Assembly: GCA_964019055.1 (NCBI GenBank)
Contig: OZ025210.1
Coordinates: forward strand, 480,745 to 544,744
Length of the DNA: 64,000 nucleotides
Direction: 5' to 3'
From: Anthopleura xanthogrammica
Taxonomy: Eukaryota > Cnidaria > Anthozoa > Actiniaria > Actiniidae
Part shown: piece by piece, positions 1-12,700 of the stretch
How the letters are laid out: the number at the start of each line of letters is the position of its first letter
How positions within the stretch are numbered: the first letter of the stretch is position 1
Program-made: the position numbers and the translations under genes
The notes under the pieces: model-generated
The model's input: only the letters and a program-made list of their open reading frames with translations
Told to the model about the DNA's origin: nothing
Database searches by the model: none

Positions 1-3000
1 TCATCTAGTAGTTCTTTGGCTTTCGGGAACTGCTTGCGTAGCTTAGGATCTTTATGGTAATCTTCGATAACATTTGCTACATGACAAACGAATGAAAGAA
101 TAGATAAGAAAATGGCTGAGATAATGGTGGTGATAACAACGATGGTGGTGATAACAATGATGGTGGTGATAACAACGATGGTGGTGATAACAATGATGAT
201 GGTCATGCTGATGATCATGATAGTACTGATAGTAACAACAATGATTTTTTTTATTGTAATAATCGTTACCTAAATTTGATTCTATAATTTTGTTTTCCAT
301 TCTCATTTTATCCAGTAGTTTACTCATCTCCTCCACTTTGCTTTGCCGAGATTCTTTAGGTTTTGGTTCAACCTGAAAAACAAAGAAAATACAATTCTCA
401 AAATGAGTGAACGAATTCTGTCATCAAGAAAGCTGTCAACCTCAAAAGGGAAATTTGCCGGATACAATAATTATATACATCTTTGGTCGGTAATTTTAGG
501 GTTTCAGCGACGCTTCGCCTTCTACTGATTCAGTGAATAATTGTTAAATAGAACACGTTGTAGGTCATCGTCGTCTATTCCTTACCTTTTTCTTGGTAGG
601 TTTTTCCTTATAATTCCCTTGTGATTCTGTAAACACTAACGGATGCTGAAGAGTATACTGTAAAGACCGCACACTCTCTTGTATCCCTTTAGGTATTATA
701 ATATCCGGGTCGTTCTCGTCTACATCGAGTAGGTCTTCATACCCCTTGTATTTTGTTTCTACACTGAATGGACGATCCGGATGTTGATGTTTGGCTTTCC
801 TGGATCTCTTCTTTCTTGACCGTGGGGTTTCTTTGTTTGCGGGTGTTTCTAAGGATTCTGGTTCGTCAACCTTTGAATAGGGTCATGCATTGAGTTAGAG
901 TCTAATAAATCAGTAAGGCCTGAAGTGAACTTTAGTTTATCACTATCAAAAATAAATAATATACGAGAATATACTAGAGAGTATTACTTTATGACGATAT
1001 AGTGCGGCAGTGCAGTCCATACGGATGAAAAAAATATGGTTCTTTTTGCGCAACATTGTTGCGTTGTAAGGTGCGCAGCAAACGCTGCTCGAATTAACAA
1101 TACGCGCGCAACAAATTGCTTGAAATAGAAGCTATCTTTTCACTTTGTAATATCGAAATTAATTGCGTGAGGAGTAGTTATACGAACAACATTTGCTCTT
1201 CAACTTATAACACAACTATGTCAGGTATTCCCGCACCTTTAAGGCTATTTAGAATTGTACCTGAGTCATAAAGAATCCTTCATCTGTCTGCGACTTCTCA
1301 TTGCCCGATGCCGCTTCGTGTTTCCTCGTGGTCGTAGTATCAGCACTAGAAGTAGCCTCTCCCGTAGTTTTAACCTCCTCATTTTCCACACTTTCTCTTT
1401 CGGGACTCGTATGTCTAGGCTCAGGGGGGACACTCCTAGATCTACTGTCTGTCTTCCGGGTTTTAGTGTGTCTGTCTGCCATATCAGGAGCCGTTGATAG
1501 CTGTCTGGGTGTAACGGGACGACTATGATGTCGTCTACGTGTCCCTGAAGGGGCTGATATAGGGGGTAGGGGTCTTGCGTGTGGCCCTACATATGAGATG
1601 GCCTCTGGTTTGGAAGGACTTTCCAGCATCAAGAAATCTCGTTTCCTTGGTGCTGGTGGTAAGGTATCATCCACCTGGGGAAACACAATAGTGGAGCAAC
1701 TTAGAAGAACCATACACAGGCATTTATTTATTTGCTTATGGGACAAGATATTAATTCCACTTTGTGAACCATGGTTGAAGTGTGCCATCTCTCACAGTTG
1801 TGGTCATGGGTTTAAACAACATGACTTGCCATACATGGCTCTTCTGTGAGGTTTGCTCCTCCTGCACTACAGATATCACTACATTCACTAACCTTTCTGT
1901 ATTGAGCAACATTTGATAGTTTAACATGATGCTTGGGTCGTTTTACTGGTTTCTGCCTGAAGATCCTTACACCTTTCAGTTTACCCAGCCGTATGGAGAG
2001 AAGGGGTGGGTCACCCTTGAAGGCGGTGGTCAAAGGGTTACCCCATATTACTAGTTCCTTAATGCGTGGCCAGCCAGCGACTGCAAACAGACCCTCTTCT
2101 TCAAACACCATGTTGTTTGCAAGGTTTAGATGGAGTAGGGATGGGAATGGCAGTGGTGGATTGTACTTGTCTCCTGCCAATGAAAATGAAAAAATGAATG
2201 AAAAAATGAATAAAGAAATGGCTGATCAATTCACTAGATATGAAGGAGATGAATGAAATATGATATTAATTTTCCTTTTGTTTCCCTTACCTAAGAGAGA
2301 TGCATCTTCAGTTAATGTGCTTGAACGATGTCTCATTCCCATTTCATCTTTATCATCACCAGGCAGTTTCTTACTCAACATCTCATCAACTTCATCAAGT
2401 ACCAGGTCATCTTTGTCAGCTTCAGGAGTGTCTTTCCCTTCCACTTCCCTCTCTTCCTCTATCTTCTTTTCATTTTGTTCAATATTTCTTTCCTTTGCAG
2501 TTTCTTTTTCTTTTTGAACTGAGATGCGATCTTCACTCTGTCTTACTCTGGCTCCAAGAAGTCGTAGATGTGGAATAGAGGCAATTTCATTGTTTTCCAA
2601 ATTTAGGTATTTTAGCCTAGAGAGAAATTAGGTATAGCAGAATATGAAAATGTTAAATTCAATTAAAAAGATCCAAGCATCAACCAGCAGACCTTCTAAC
2701 CCCTTGTACCACACTAGGCTAGTGTATTTTATCCCCAAAGGTTCCCATGATGCATCACAAATACAAAAGTTACTAGTTAAGTTAGCACCTCAGCACAGAG
2801 CAGTAGCACTTTTTCATCCTCCACTCCCACTACCCCCAAGGTATCCCATGATGCACTAAAAACATAAATTTTGCTCAGGTATTTGAAGACAGCAGGCTTA
2901 CCTTCTTAGACCAGCAAGGCTGGAAAATGTTGAAATATCAGTAAGTTCATTGTTGTCCAGAAAGAGATTTTCCAGGCTGCTAAAACGAACTCTTTTATCT

Positions 3001-6000
3001 TCAGATTCAACAGTTCCTGACCTAAGAAATATATTCAAAAAAAGCCATATAATTATAGAAAATATATTGTTTGGTGAGTGTTTTTCTCTCCAATGGTTTG
3101 GCCATGAGCTATCATTATGATAGCAAGATGTATTAGTAAATGAATATATACTCACAAAGTGATCCCAGTGATTGCACGATAGGTCCTCGCCATCTCTATT
3201 GGCAATCTTTTTATTTCATTTCCTAAAAATGCATGGATTTAATAACTAGTTTAATGTGAGATTCAGGAATCTTGGAGAGGATTGAGCTCACAGGGGTGCA
3301 GGGGGTGGGAACTATAGGCTGAGCCACCATATATTACTATAATCCCAACATTTTCAATGTTCAGCCCCCCTTTAGTCATATCACTTTCTTTAATGCATGT
3401 CCAGATCCAGGGGGAGTAAAACAAAGTTTCTTATGAAAGTCCTTTAGCAACTCTTCCTCAACATCTCTGCACACTACATTAATAAATCCAACTTGATTAC
3501 CTGTGAGGTGTAGCGTTTTCAAGCAAGGTAGTAAGCCCAAGTCTAAGATATCTTCTGATGTGACTCTGTTGTATGATAAGTCTAGCTTCTCAAGGTAGAG
3601 AAAGTCATGAGGTTCTAGTCTGATGCTTCCAGATATGTTATTGAGCGGCATCTCTAGTTCTCGTAGTGATATAAAGTTCTTGAAGGCATCTAAAGCAAGG
3701 GATATATTAATAATCATACAACTTTGTTACTATGGAATATTGAATTGCTCAGGGAAAATGCTTTGAATTGAAAATGACATGCAGCATAAACATGATGATG
3801 ATTGTAATGATGACTATGATGATGATGATAAGGATGATGATGATGCACAATGAAGATGTAACACTTAACATTGATTCAATAAAATATATACTTTACAGGA
3901 AAATCTAATGATACTACAGTACTCACTGAAAGGTAAATGATTATCACCAGCGTCCACATGAACAACATTATCGAACAAAAGAAAATCATCCTCTGAAACC
4001 TAAGAAACAAAGAACCAAAAACATTACAAAATGTTACTGTTGTAAGCGACCACCTTGGGAAATTGAAAAACAGGCTGGTCACTAATGAAATGGGCTCTCA
4101 TAAGGGGCAATGCAAATGGGGTTTCAAAATGGTAGTTGTAACTAGAGCTGGTCACCTACGAGTGTGGTCACAAGGAGAGTTTTGACTGTATATGTACGAC
4201 ATGTAGTTTACTGCGATTCTCAATATTCTGTGAACTCGATAGTTGCAAGTTGTCCATCGGAATTTGGTTTTTCACTGCCGCTGGTCAAAAATATAAAAGG
4301 TACTGACTGATAAGTTTTGATTGACAGCAACGAAAAACCAATTTCACATTAAGCCGTTGAAATGCCTGAGTTCATAGAATATTGAGAATCACAGTAACAA
4401 AACATACATTGTATATAACAACCCACCCCCTCTCATTAATGGAAGGGGATCGACATGTACCCCCAGGAGGAAATTAAAGAAATGGAAAGTAAAGAAATCA
4501 TCTCAATTTCTGTTTAAAGTTTTTGGGCTGACTAAATCATCCTGTGATTTGTGCTTTCTTCAACCAGATGCCATCATGACTGGCCAAGGTAATAATTGGT
4601 GTGGTTCTATTACAGTATGAATTGAAAAACCGTGGACACCGGAAATATTTCAGAAATCGTGTATCGTTCGTTGAACAATCTGAAGCAATTTTTTAACTGC
4701 GAGAAGTTCGACTGATATTTTCTCTTAATTCTTTATTCTATTATTCACACCGAACGCATTTCATTTCACTAGTACTATCCTCAATTGTGCGTAAATATTT
4801 TACGGTGTTCAGCTTACCCATGAGATTAATATCGCCCTGGACCCCCACAGTTGCCACATATACAACATTGCCTGGCTGCGTAACCAGTGTGGTTGGTCCT
4901 TGTAGTGTAGTGGTTAACACGTCGGACTAGTATACCGAAACCGTGGGTTCGAGTCCTGCCAAGGGCATATGATATTTTCTCTTAATTCTTGATTTGTAGT
5001 CGGATAAACTTCTTGTAGTTAGAAAGTCGTTTCTGATTGTTCAACAAACAATAAACGATTTCTGAAATATTTCTAGGTGCCCACAGTTTTTTTATTCGTA
5101 CTGTAACAAACTAAAATATACCAGGCACTGAAGATGCCGAAAACATTAATACTAACCTCTGACAGGTCATTGCCGCTGATGTTTATGGAACACAAATCAG
5201 ATGGGTCTTCTACATAAAATTTTCTCATCTGTAAATTTGCAGAAGTGTAATTATAATAAGAAACAAAATTGAAACATTCTCCATGAAATGTACAGTACTT
5301 CTTGGTTCTGAAATTAGAATATCATATTCTTGAAATATTTGATGTCTCAGCGAACAAGGAAGAAGGAATATTTTATTGATTGACAGTGTTAATTTGTCAA
5401 TGTCTTGTGTACTGGAACAACTGACATATTTGGCAAAGACAACACTACACAGGCACATGTGTGTACACTTTCGCCTTCGAGTTTAGCACCCTGATCAGGA
5501 AGTTCACGTCACATTTTCTTAATATGAGGAAGACGTTATATACTTGAAAAGTTTGGCACAGATCCCATCACCTTCAGATCACGTGCTATTTGCAAAATCA
5601 GATCAGAAATTGGAGTCTTAGTTTTATACAAAGTTCCCTAATTTTTTACTCATGACTGTAAAATATACTAGAAGTATATGCCATAAACATTATTAGGAAA
5701 TGGTTAGGAATGAAACTCCATCGATAATGTGGCTCCTGAGATGCTAACACTACGGATATCATGGTGTATACACATGCCATGCTTGCTGTGACGACGCCAT
5801 GTGCTGTGATTTTCACATTCATATGAAACCAACAGGGGGTAAATCTAAGGGGTTTCAGTTGAACTAATTACATGGCAATATCTCATGATTAATGTCTAAA
5901 ATTTTAATCTCCAGAAGTAAAACAGTAAGCATTTCGCAAATGAACGACATTTCTTTGAGACTTAAATTTGGAATAAACTGATTTTCAAACCCAAGACCAC

Positions 6001-6576
6001 CAATCTAACATCTCCTATCTTTGGCAGCCATAGCTCTCTCACCTCCTCCCTTCAAACACACACACGCACCCAAACATTTGATGCACCCAACATGAAAGTT
6101 GTATTACGTTATAATCTCTAAAATAACAAAAGATGAAGGCTGCCACAGACTTGTGCACAACTTTCTTTGAGACTGGCATCCTCATCAAAACATTTGAGCA
6201 GTTTTCGTAAGAGTGGGAAATGGTCTACGAAAACTGCTCTATTTATAACTATTGTTAAAAACAACACATAACTCATGTATTCAGGTTCCTTAATTTTTGC
6301 TAAATCTGTCCAAGGTTGTATTGTATCACATCTTCGATCAGTTGAATGACTTACCAAGTAAAATCCATCAAGCTTCTTTGCTCTCTCTTGGAACAGTTCA
6401 GGGCTTTGTCGCTTCCTCATCAGGCTTGCATCAGGTACAATCTGTTGCACCGGTTCATTACTGAGGACAGCTTTGAAGCGCCGTCTCTGCTCGGCTCTAT
6501 AGGCAACCAGCCATGCACCCCCTAAATGGATAAACATGACAAAAACAATAACAATGAAGATAGTTTATTAAAACAA

Positions 6577-6618
<42 letters not shown>

Positions 6619-8845
6619 CATTATCATTATCATTATCATTATCATTATCATTATCATTATCATTATCATTATCATTATCATTATCATTATCATTATCATT
6701 ATCATTATCATTATCATTATCATTATCATTATCATTATCATTATCATTATCATTATCATTATCATTATCATTATCATTATCATTATCATTATCATTATCA
6801 TTATCATTATCATTATCATTATCATTATCATTATCATTATCATTATCATTATCATTATCATTATCATTATCATTATCATTATCATTATCATTATCATTAT
6901 CATTATCATTATCATTATCATTATCATTATCATTATCATTATCATTATCATTATCATTATCATTATCATTATCATTATCATTATCATTATCATTATCATT
7001 ATCATTATCATTATCATTATCATTATCATTATCATTATCATTATCATTATCATTATCATTATCATTATCATTATCATTATCATTATCATTATCATTATCA
7101 TTATCATTATCATTATCATTATCATTATCATTATCATTATCATTATCATTATCATTATCATTATCATTATCATTATCATTATCATTATCATTATCATTAT
7201 CATTATCATTATCATTATCATTATCATTATCATTATCATTATCATTATCATTATCATTATCATTATCATTATCATTATCATTATCATTATCATTATCATT
7301 ATCATTATCATTATCATTATCATTATCATTATCATTATCATTATCATTATCATTATCATTATCATTATCATTATCATTATCATTATCATTATCATTATCA
7401 TTATCATTATCATTATCATTATCATTATCATTATCATTATCATTATCATTATCATTATCATTATCATTATCATTATCATTATCATTATCATTATCATTAT
7501 CATTATCATTATCATTATCATTATCATTATCATTATCATTATCATTATCATTATCATTATCATTATCATTATCATTATCATTATCATTATCATTATCATT
7601 ATCATTATCATTATCATTATCATTATCATTATCATTATCATTATCATTATCATTATCATTATCATTATCATTATCATTATCATTATCATTATCATTATCA
7701 TTATCATTATCATTATCATTATCATTATCATTATCATTATCATTATCATTATCATTATCATTATCATTATCATTATCATTATCATTATCATTATCATTAT
7801 CATTATCATTATCATTATCATTATCATTATCATTATCATTATCATTATCATTATCATTATCATTATCATTATCATTATCATTATCATTATCATTATCATT
7901 ATCATTATCATTATCATTATCATTATCATTATCATTATCATTATCATTATCATTATCATTATCATTATCATTATCATTATCATTATCATTATCATTATCA
8001 TTATCATTATCATTATCATTATCATTATCATTATCATTATCATTATCATTATCATTATCATTATCATTATCATTATCATTATCATTATCATTATCATTAT
8101 CATTATCATTATCATTATCATTATCATTATCATTATCATTATCATTATCATTATCATTATCATTATCATTATCATTATCATTATCATTATCATTATCATT
8201 ATCATTATCATTATCATTATCATTATCATTATCATTATCATTATCATTATCATTATCATTATCATTATCATTATCATTATCATTATCATTATCATTATCA
8301 TTATCATTATCATTATCATTATCATTATCATTATCATTATCATTATCATTATCATTATCATTATCATTATCATTATCATTATCATTATCATTATCATTAT
8401 CATTATCATTATCATTATCATTATCATTATCATTATCATTATCATTATCATTATCATTATCATTATCATTATCATTATCATTATCATTATCATTATCATT
8501 ATCATTATCATTATCATTATCATTATCATTATCATTATCATTATCATTATCATTATCATTATCATTATCATTATCATTATCATTATCATTATCATTATCA
8601 TTATCATTATCATTATCATTATCATTATCATTATCATTATCATTATCATTATCATTATCATTATCATTATCATTATCATTATCATTATCATTATCATTAT
8701 CATTATCATTATCATTATCATTATCATTATCATTATCATTATCATTATCATTATCATTATCATTATCATTATCATTATCATTATCATTATCATTATCATT
8801 ATCATTATCATTATCATTATCATTATCATTATCATTATCATTATC

Positions 8846-8904
<59 letters not shown>

Positions 8905-9322
8905 GAAATCATGAAAGTGATAAAAGAGGTCTAGAACTTACAATGGACACCTTCCATGAGTTTTGAATACAAATTTATAACCATTTATGCATGTATTTTG
9001 GCTATTCAACTTACTTAATAAATTCAAACGATTTGAACAAAATTAACTTATCACTTCTTATTTAAATTTCCCCAGCAACAACAGAAGAATTCAATGTCAT
9101 TCTGACTTCCCAAGGAAATTAACTCCACTTGTCAAACCTCTAATCATAATCCTTTAAGTATATGGCTTTATTAATTAAGTTAGGTGATGTTTTGTGCCTT
9201 TAAAAGATTAGAAAAAGAGCCATACCTTCGTCAACTCTGCGGTAGTTAGCCAAACTACGGACAGGGAAACATTGGCTTGAAAAACCAGTTGAAAAACCAT
9301 CGCTATTGCTGTACTGTGTCAT
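1..9322 (-). CDS. XRRA1: XRRA1-like leucine-rich-repeat protein (3' end beyond the window)
   Basis: Thirteen coding exons on the minus strand, in gene order: 9322-9226, 6521-6355, 5228-5157, 3999-3927, 3689-3501, 3222-3156, 3021-2902, 2616-2291, 2173-1893, 1674-1261, 870-586, 372-270 and 76-1 (continues outside). All junctions are GT-AG and phases match, giving about 756 residues so far, close to the vertebrate protein. Visible: an N-terminal motif CFPVRSL, leucine-rich repeats (LEKLDLSYNRVTSEDILDLG, LKTLHLTGNEIKRLP, LENLFLDNNELTDI), a charged low-complexity stretch, another repeat block (LLHLNLANN, IKELVIWGNPL), a Ser/Pro/Arg-rich region, then a conserved block with KYKGYEDLLDVDENDPD and a basic coiled tail. 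The family is linked to the X-ray response in vertebrates, but its biochemistry is poorly known. The start ATG at 9322 is chosen because it opens a short exon in phase with the next. It faces UGGT across 463 bp. Confidence 0.85.
120..230. repeat. Short minisatellite with GGTGATAAC core
   Basis: Several copies of an approximately 18-bp unit (gatggtggtgataacaac and variants) lie in the last visible XRRA1 intron. No function is apparent. Confidence 0.7.
4208..4397. mobile_element. Non-autonomous inverted-repeat element (MITE), 'CAATATTC' family, copy 1
   Basis: The ends are inverted repeats of about 27 bp built on ttactg.gattctcaatattct. There is no coding capacity. Related copies lie at 28128-28325 and 48967-49413 in this window, and all share an interior resembling agttttgattgac and gccgttgaaatg. 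It sits in an XRRA1 intron. Confidence 0.75.
4610..5106. mobile_element. Inverted-repeat element interrupted by a tRNA-bearing insertion
   Basis: The arms 4610-4685 and 5028-5106 are imperfect inverted repeats of about 75 bp, both ending in ttacagta and sharing aaatatttcagaaatcg. Between them an insertion (4734-4969) is flanked by the 21-bp direct repeat tgatattttctcttaattct(t) at 4713-4733 and 4970-4990. Without the insertion the element is about 240 bp, the usual MITE size. It is located in an XRRA1 intron. Confidence 0.75.
4896..4967 (+). tRNA. tRNA-Thr(AGT)-like gene or retroposed tRNA
   Basis: A 72-nt cloverleaf can be drawn. The acceptor stem gtccttg/caagggc has 7 pairs including one G-U, the D arm is gtgt...acac, the anticodon arm has loop ctagtat (anticodon AGT), and the T arm loop is ttcgagt. 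The internal Pol III boxes match consensus well: A box tagtgtagtgg and B box ggttcgagtcc. Weak points are an A-A mismatch at the base of the anticodon loop, a 4-nt variable region, and location at the 3' end of an insertion with target duplications. It may therefore be a retroposed pseudogene or SINE part rather than a working tRNA. Confidence 0.55.
6577..8904. repeat. Giant uninterrupted (ATTATC)n hexanucleotide array
   Basis: About 2.28 kb (roughly 6592-8869, near 380 units) of the 6-bp unit cattat repeat without a visible substitution. It is flanked on both sides by plain ATT triplets, suggesting growth from an ATT microsatellite. Long open frames through it (His-Tyr or Met-Ile alternation) are by-products of the repeat and not genes. 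It lies in the first XRRA1 intron. Confidence 0.97.
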
Positions 9323-9785
9323 TATTTTGCAGTTAACGAATACTATATAGAATAAAGATCCCAAAGAGTTGTAGAAACTTGTCACTTTTATCTTTTAAAT
9401 AGAATTTTTAGGTGGATAAACGACGCCATCTCAACAAGAAACTATCCACAAGGCAGCCGCCATATTGCTTTCCATGTTGCTATAACAACTAGTCAAAAAA
9501 GGTAAAAATTCTTCGCACCAGGGGAGGGATTGGGAAGTAAATTTCTCCAGGGAGGGTACAGTAAATTTGAAATCCCCTCAAAACACCTAAATATTCTACT
9601 CTTCATCTTATAAAATATTCTGACGACTAAGACGAGTAAATTAAAGGTTTTTAATTCAGAAATTTTGCGATATTCTTGGAAAAAAAGATGTTAAAAGTAA
9701 GAAATGTGAAATGAAGCATTTCCCCGACCCCTCCCCAGAGAGATTGTTGAGGACGTGGTTACACGGCATTGGCTTCTATTCCAAG
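9323..9785. promoter_or_regulatory. Divergent promoter between XRRA1 and UGGT
   Basis: The start codons of the two genes lie 463 bp apart on opposite strands. The UGGT start is embedded in ccaagatggcggc, which matches the YY1-type AAGATGGCGGC element often found at TATA-less housekeeping promoters. No TATA box was recognised. Transcription start sites were not determined. Confidence 0.55.
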
Positions 9786-12700
9786 ATGGCGGCTGCAAAA
9801 AGAACCTTTGAGGTAAAGTTCAACATTATCTTGATTTATTATTGTCTGCATTGCATTACAGAGTATTTTTGTGGAGAATAATATCTTAGTTAAGATTTAA
9901 TTCAGTTGATTTTTGACTTTCTTTCTTTATTTTTAACCAAAATGCTACCGGCGAATTTTGAAGAGGAAGTTAAAAAATTTCAAAGCATTTTGATAGCTTG
10001 AATCGTCCTTATTTTTTGACTTGAGCTTCTCTTGAAAACATTGATTCATATTAAGTTTAGTGTACTTGAAAATATTGGAAATCATCTTATCCTTTTGAGC
10101 TCAGGTGCAATCTACGTCAGAAAGCCCTTTATACCATTGTTATAAGATCAAAAGAAAAAAATGAATGAATGAATGAATGAATGGTAGAAGGGTTGAAACA
10201 GTTGGATGACAGGATGGTATGAGTTTACTTCTATATTTGTATTTTTATATTGGTGAGGTAGTTTCTTTGTTAAAAGTTACAGTGCTTTTTATATTTCTGC
10301 TACCTACAAACTCCAGACATCTGGCATTTTGTCATTCAAATTTACGACAAACCGATTTCATTCCGATCACAAGTGGTAAAGAAATTCCCATGTGAAAATG
10401 ACTATCTAGTCACAGGAAGTATCTCACTGCACGATCTCACGAACTCAGCCCATTGTTAGTTTGATTGATGGATTGATGATTTGGTTTCCTTTTCACCTTT
10501 TTACTTGCTAATAAATCCTTATTTCATTAGATACAGCTTCTTAAAAGGGGTTTTTCTTGTTTACTTAAAACCAAGGAGTTATTACAAATCCCCTTCATTT
10601 TGTCACATATATTGTGTGCCATACTTTACTATGTTTGAATAGTCTTGCTGAGTTTACTCTGTTGGACAGCAAGATGAATAAAAATGAGCTGCACTTTGGC
10701 AGACCAATTTCTCATTTGATTAAAGACTACATTATAAAACATTTGCTATTTTGGTGTATATGCAAATGTATTGGCCTGCTTTTAAGATAGGTACAAATTT
10801 AAGTGTTTTATTTCTCAATTAGTTCTGGAAAAAAGGATTAATACTCAAAACAATATGTTATCTATAGCTACGATTCTGGGTACAAATAAATTGTTGTTGT
10901 TGTTGTTATCTGAAATTTATTTAAGCGTGTTCTAAAAACGTTTCTGTTCAGAAAGGCGTATTTTTCTTTCTGATTAATTAATTGATTAACTTGATATTTT
11001 AACATATATTACTGATATATGATATATTAAATATATATGAATTCTTCTATGCAAGGATTTATGTGTTCTGCCATTATTTGGCTTTTTATAATATTTCTTA
11101 GCTTGTTTTAAATACATTAGATTCAGGCCCGTAACCAGGGGGGAGCACAGGGTGCACGTGCACCCCCCCATCAGACCAAAAGGTCCGCTTTTTATCAACA
11201 TTTGTTTGTTAAAGTTAATAAAGTTCATTATTATTATTATTGCTTGAAAATAATAAAAAAATACAGATTTAATGTAAATCAAAACTATAACGGCTACTTC
11301 TATTTTCTATACTACACTTAGGTCCATTTTTACTTGATGTGCACCCCCCCCGGTAAATGTTCTGGTTACGGCCCTGAGATTAAATATTCCTAACTCTATT
11401 TTAAATATGTAAAGCGTTGTTGAACTATAAGGATATTTCGCAAGGTCTCATACTTTAAAAAAATCAAAAACAAAACGATTTTGTTTGTAGAAGCTGCACC
11501 TGTTATCCTCCAATATTTAAGGTTATTTTTAAATTTCCACTTTCATCTTTTGAAGACTTGTAATAAATTATATTTTTCATTATCACTGACAAGATGGTTC
11601 CAAAGCAAAAACCATGAATAAGAAGGCAAGAACTTAACAGTATTAACAATAGTTAAAAAGAGTGAGCAGGTGAAAAGACAAATAGAAAAAAAGAACTGTT
11701 TGTTTTTGATGTGACATAAAAAAATTGACAGATTTTCCTTTAACAAACACTCTTTCTGGATAAGAAATGGATCAAATTCATTTACGTATTTCCTCGGTGA
11801 AGAAAAGCTATTCATAAAAGGAACTTCACAGGCCTATTGGGAATTGGACTAATTGCATTGGAGAGAGGTTGACCGACAGCTGTGACTAAAATGACACGGG
11901 AAACCTTTAAAAAAGGAGTTTTAGAACACATTAGTCAATTTATAAAAGCATAAACAATTATCAACTTGCTCAAGGTTGAGTGGATTTTTTATTTCATCAA
12001 TATTTTAAAACCGCGGAAAAAAATGTCTAATGAAAGCAGGCCAAAGGTTGACATGTCTTTGGAGCTGACTACTCGAGGAACAGCCACGAAAGTTATAGAG
12101 AGTTTGATGTTCTTTCTTTTGACGATAGCCAGCTTGCTTGGAAATACTTTGATTCTACTTGCTGCCTACAGGAAGCAACGGCTTCGCAAGTCTTTTTATA
12201 TCTACATCATCTCTCTTGCTGTTAGCGACATTATTATGGCTGCTGTTGCTATGCCTTTAGCTTGTCTGAGTGTAATGAAAGGCAAATGGGACTTAGGATT
12301 CCTTCCTTGTCAGATTCAAGGCTTTGTAGTTGCTTGTTGTGGATTTGAATCCGTGGTTCTTATGTGTCTTATTGCTGTGAGCAGGTATTTCAAGATGATT
12401 CACTCATCATTGTATGCCAAGATCTTCACTCCCAGATTTTTCCATCTTTCCAATGCCTGTTCATGGATTCTGATGGCCACTGCTCTTTTGATAAACACTA
12501 TGTTCGTCGAATTCGCTTTCAATCCCGGTATCATCCTCTGTTCTCTAAATTTCGACAAAATTCCTCTTTTCCTGATCTACTGGGTTTTATTTTATTCCTT
12601 AAATTATTCAATCATATATTTTTGCTATTTCAAGATATGGCGGTTCGTCAGGAACCACAACAATACCATGGCAAACTCCCAAGTCAGAGCAGACGAAGTC

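Noticed and set aside
6526..8934. Open frames of about 800 and 770 codons on both strands
   Set aside because: They are translations of the ATTATC repeat (His-Tyr or Met-Ile alternation) and carry no protein signal.
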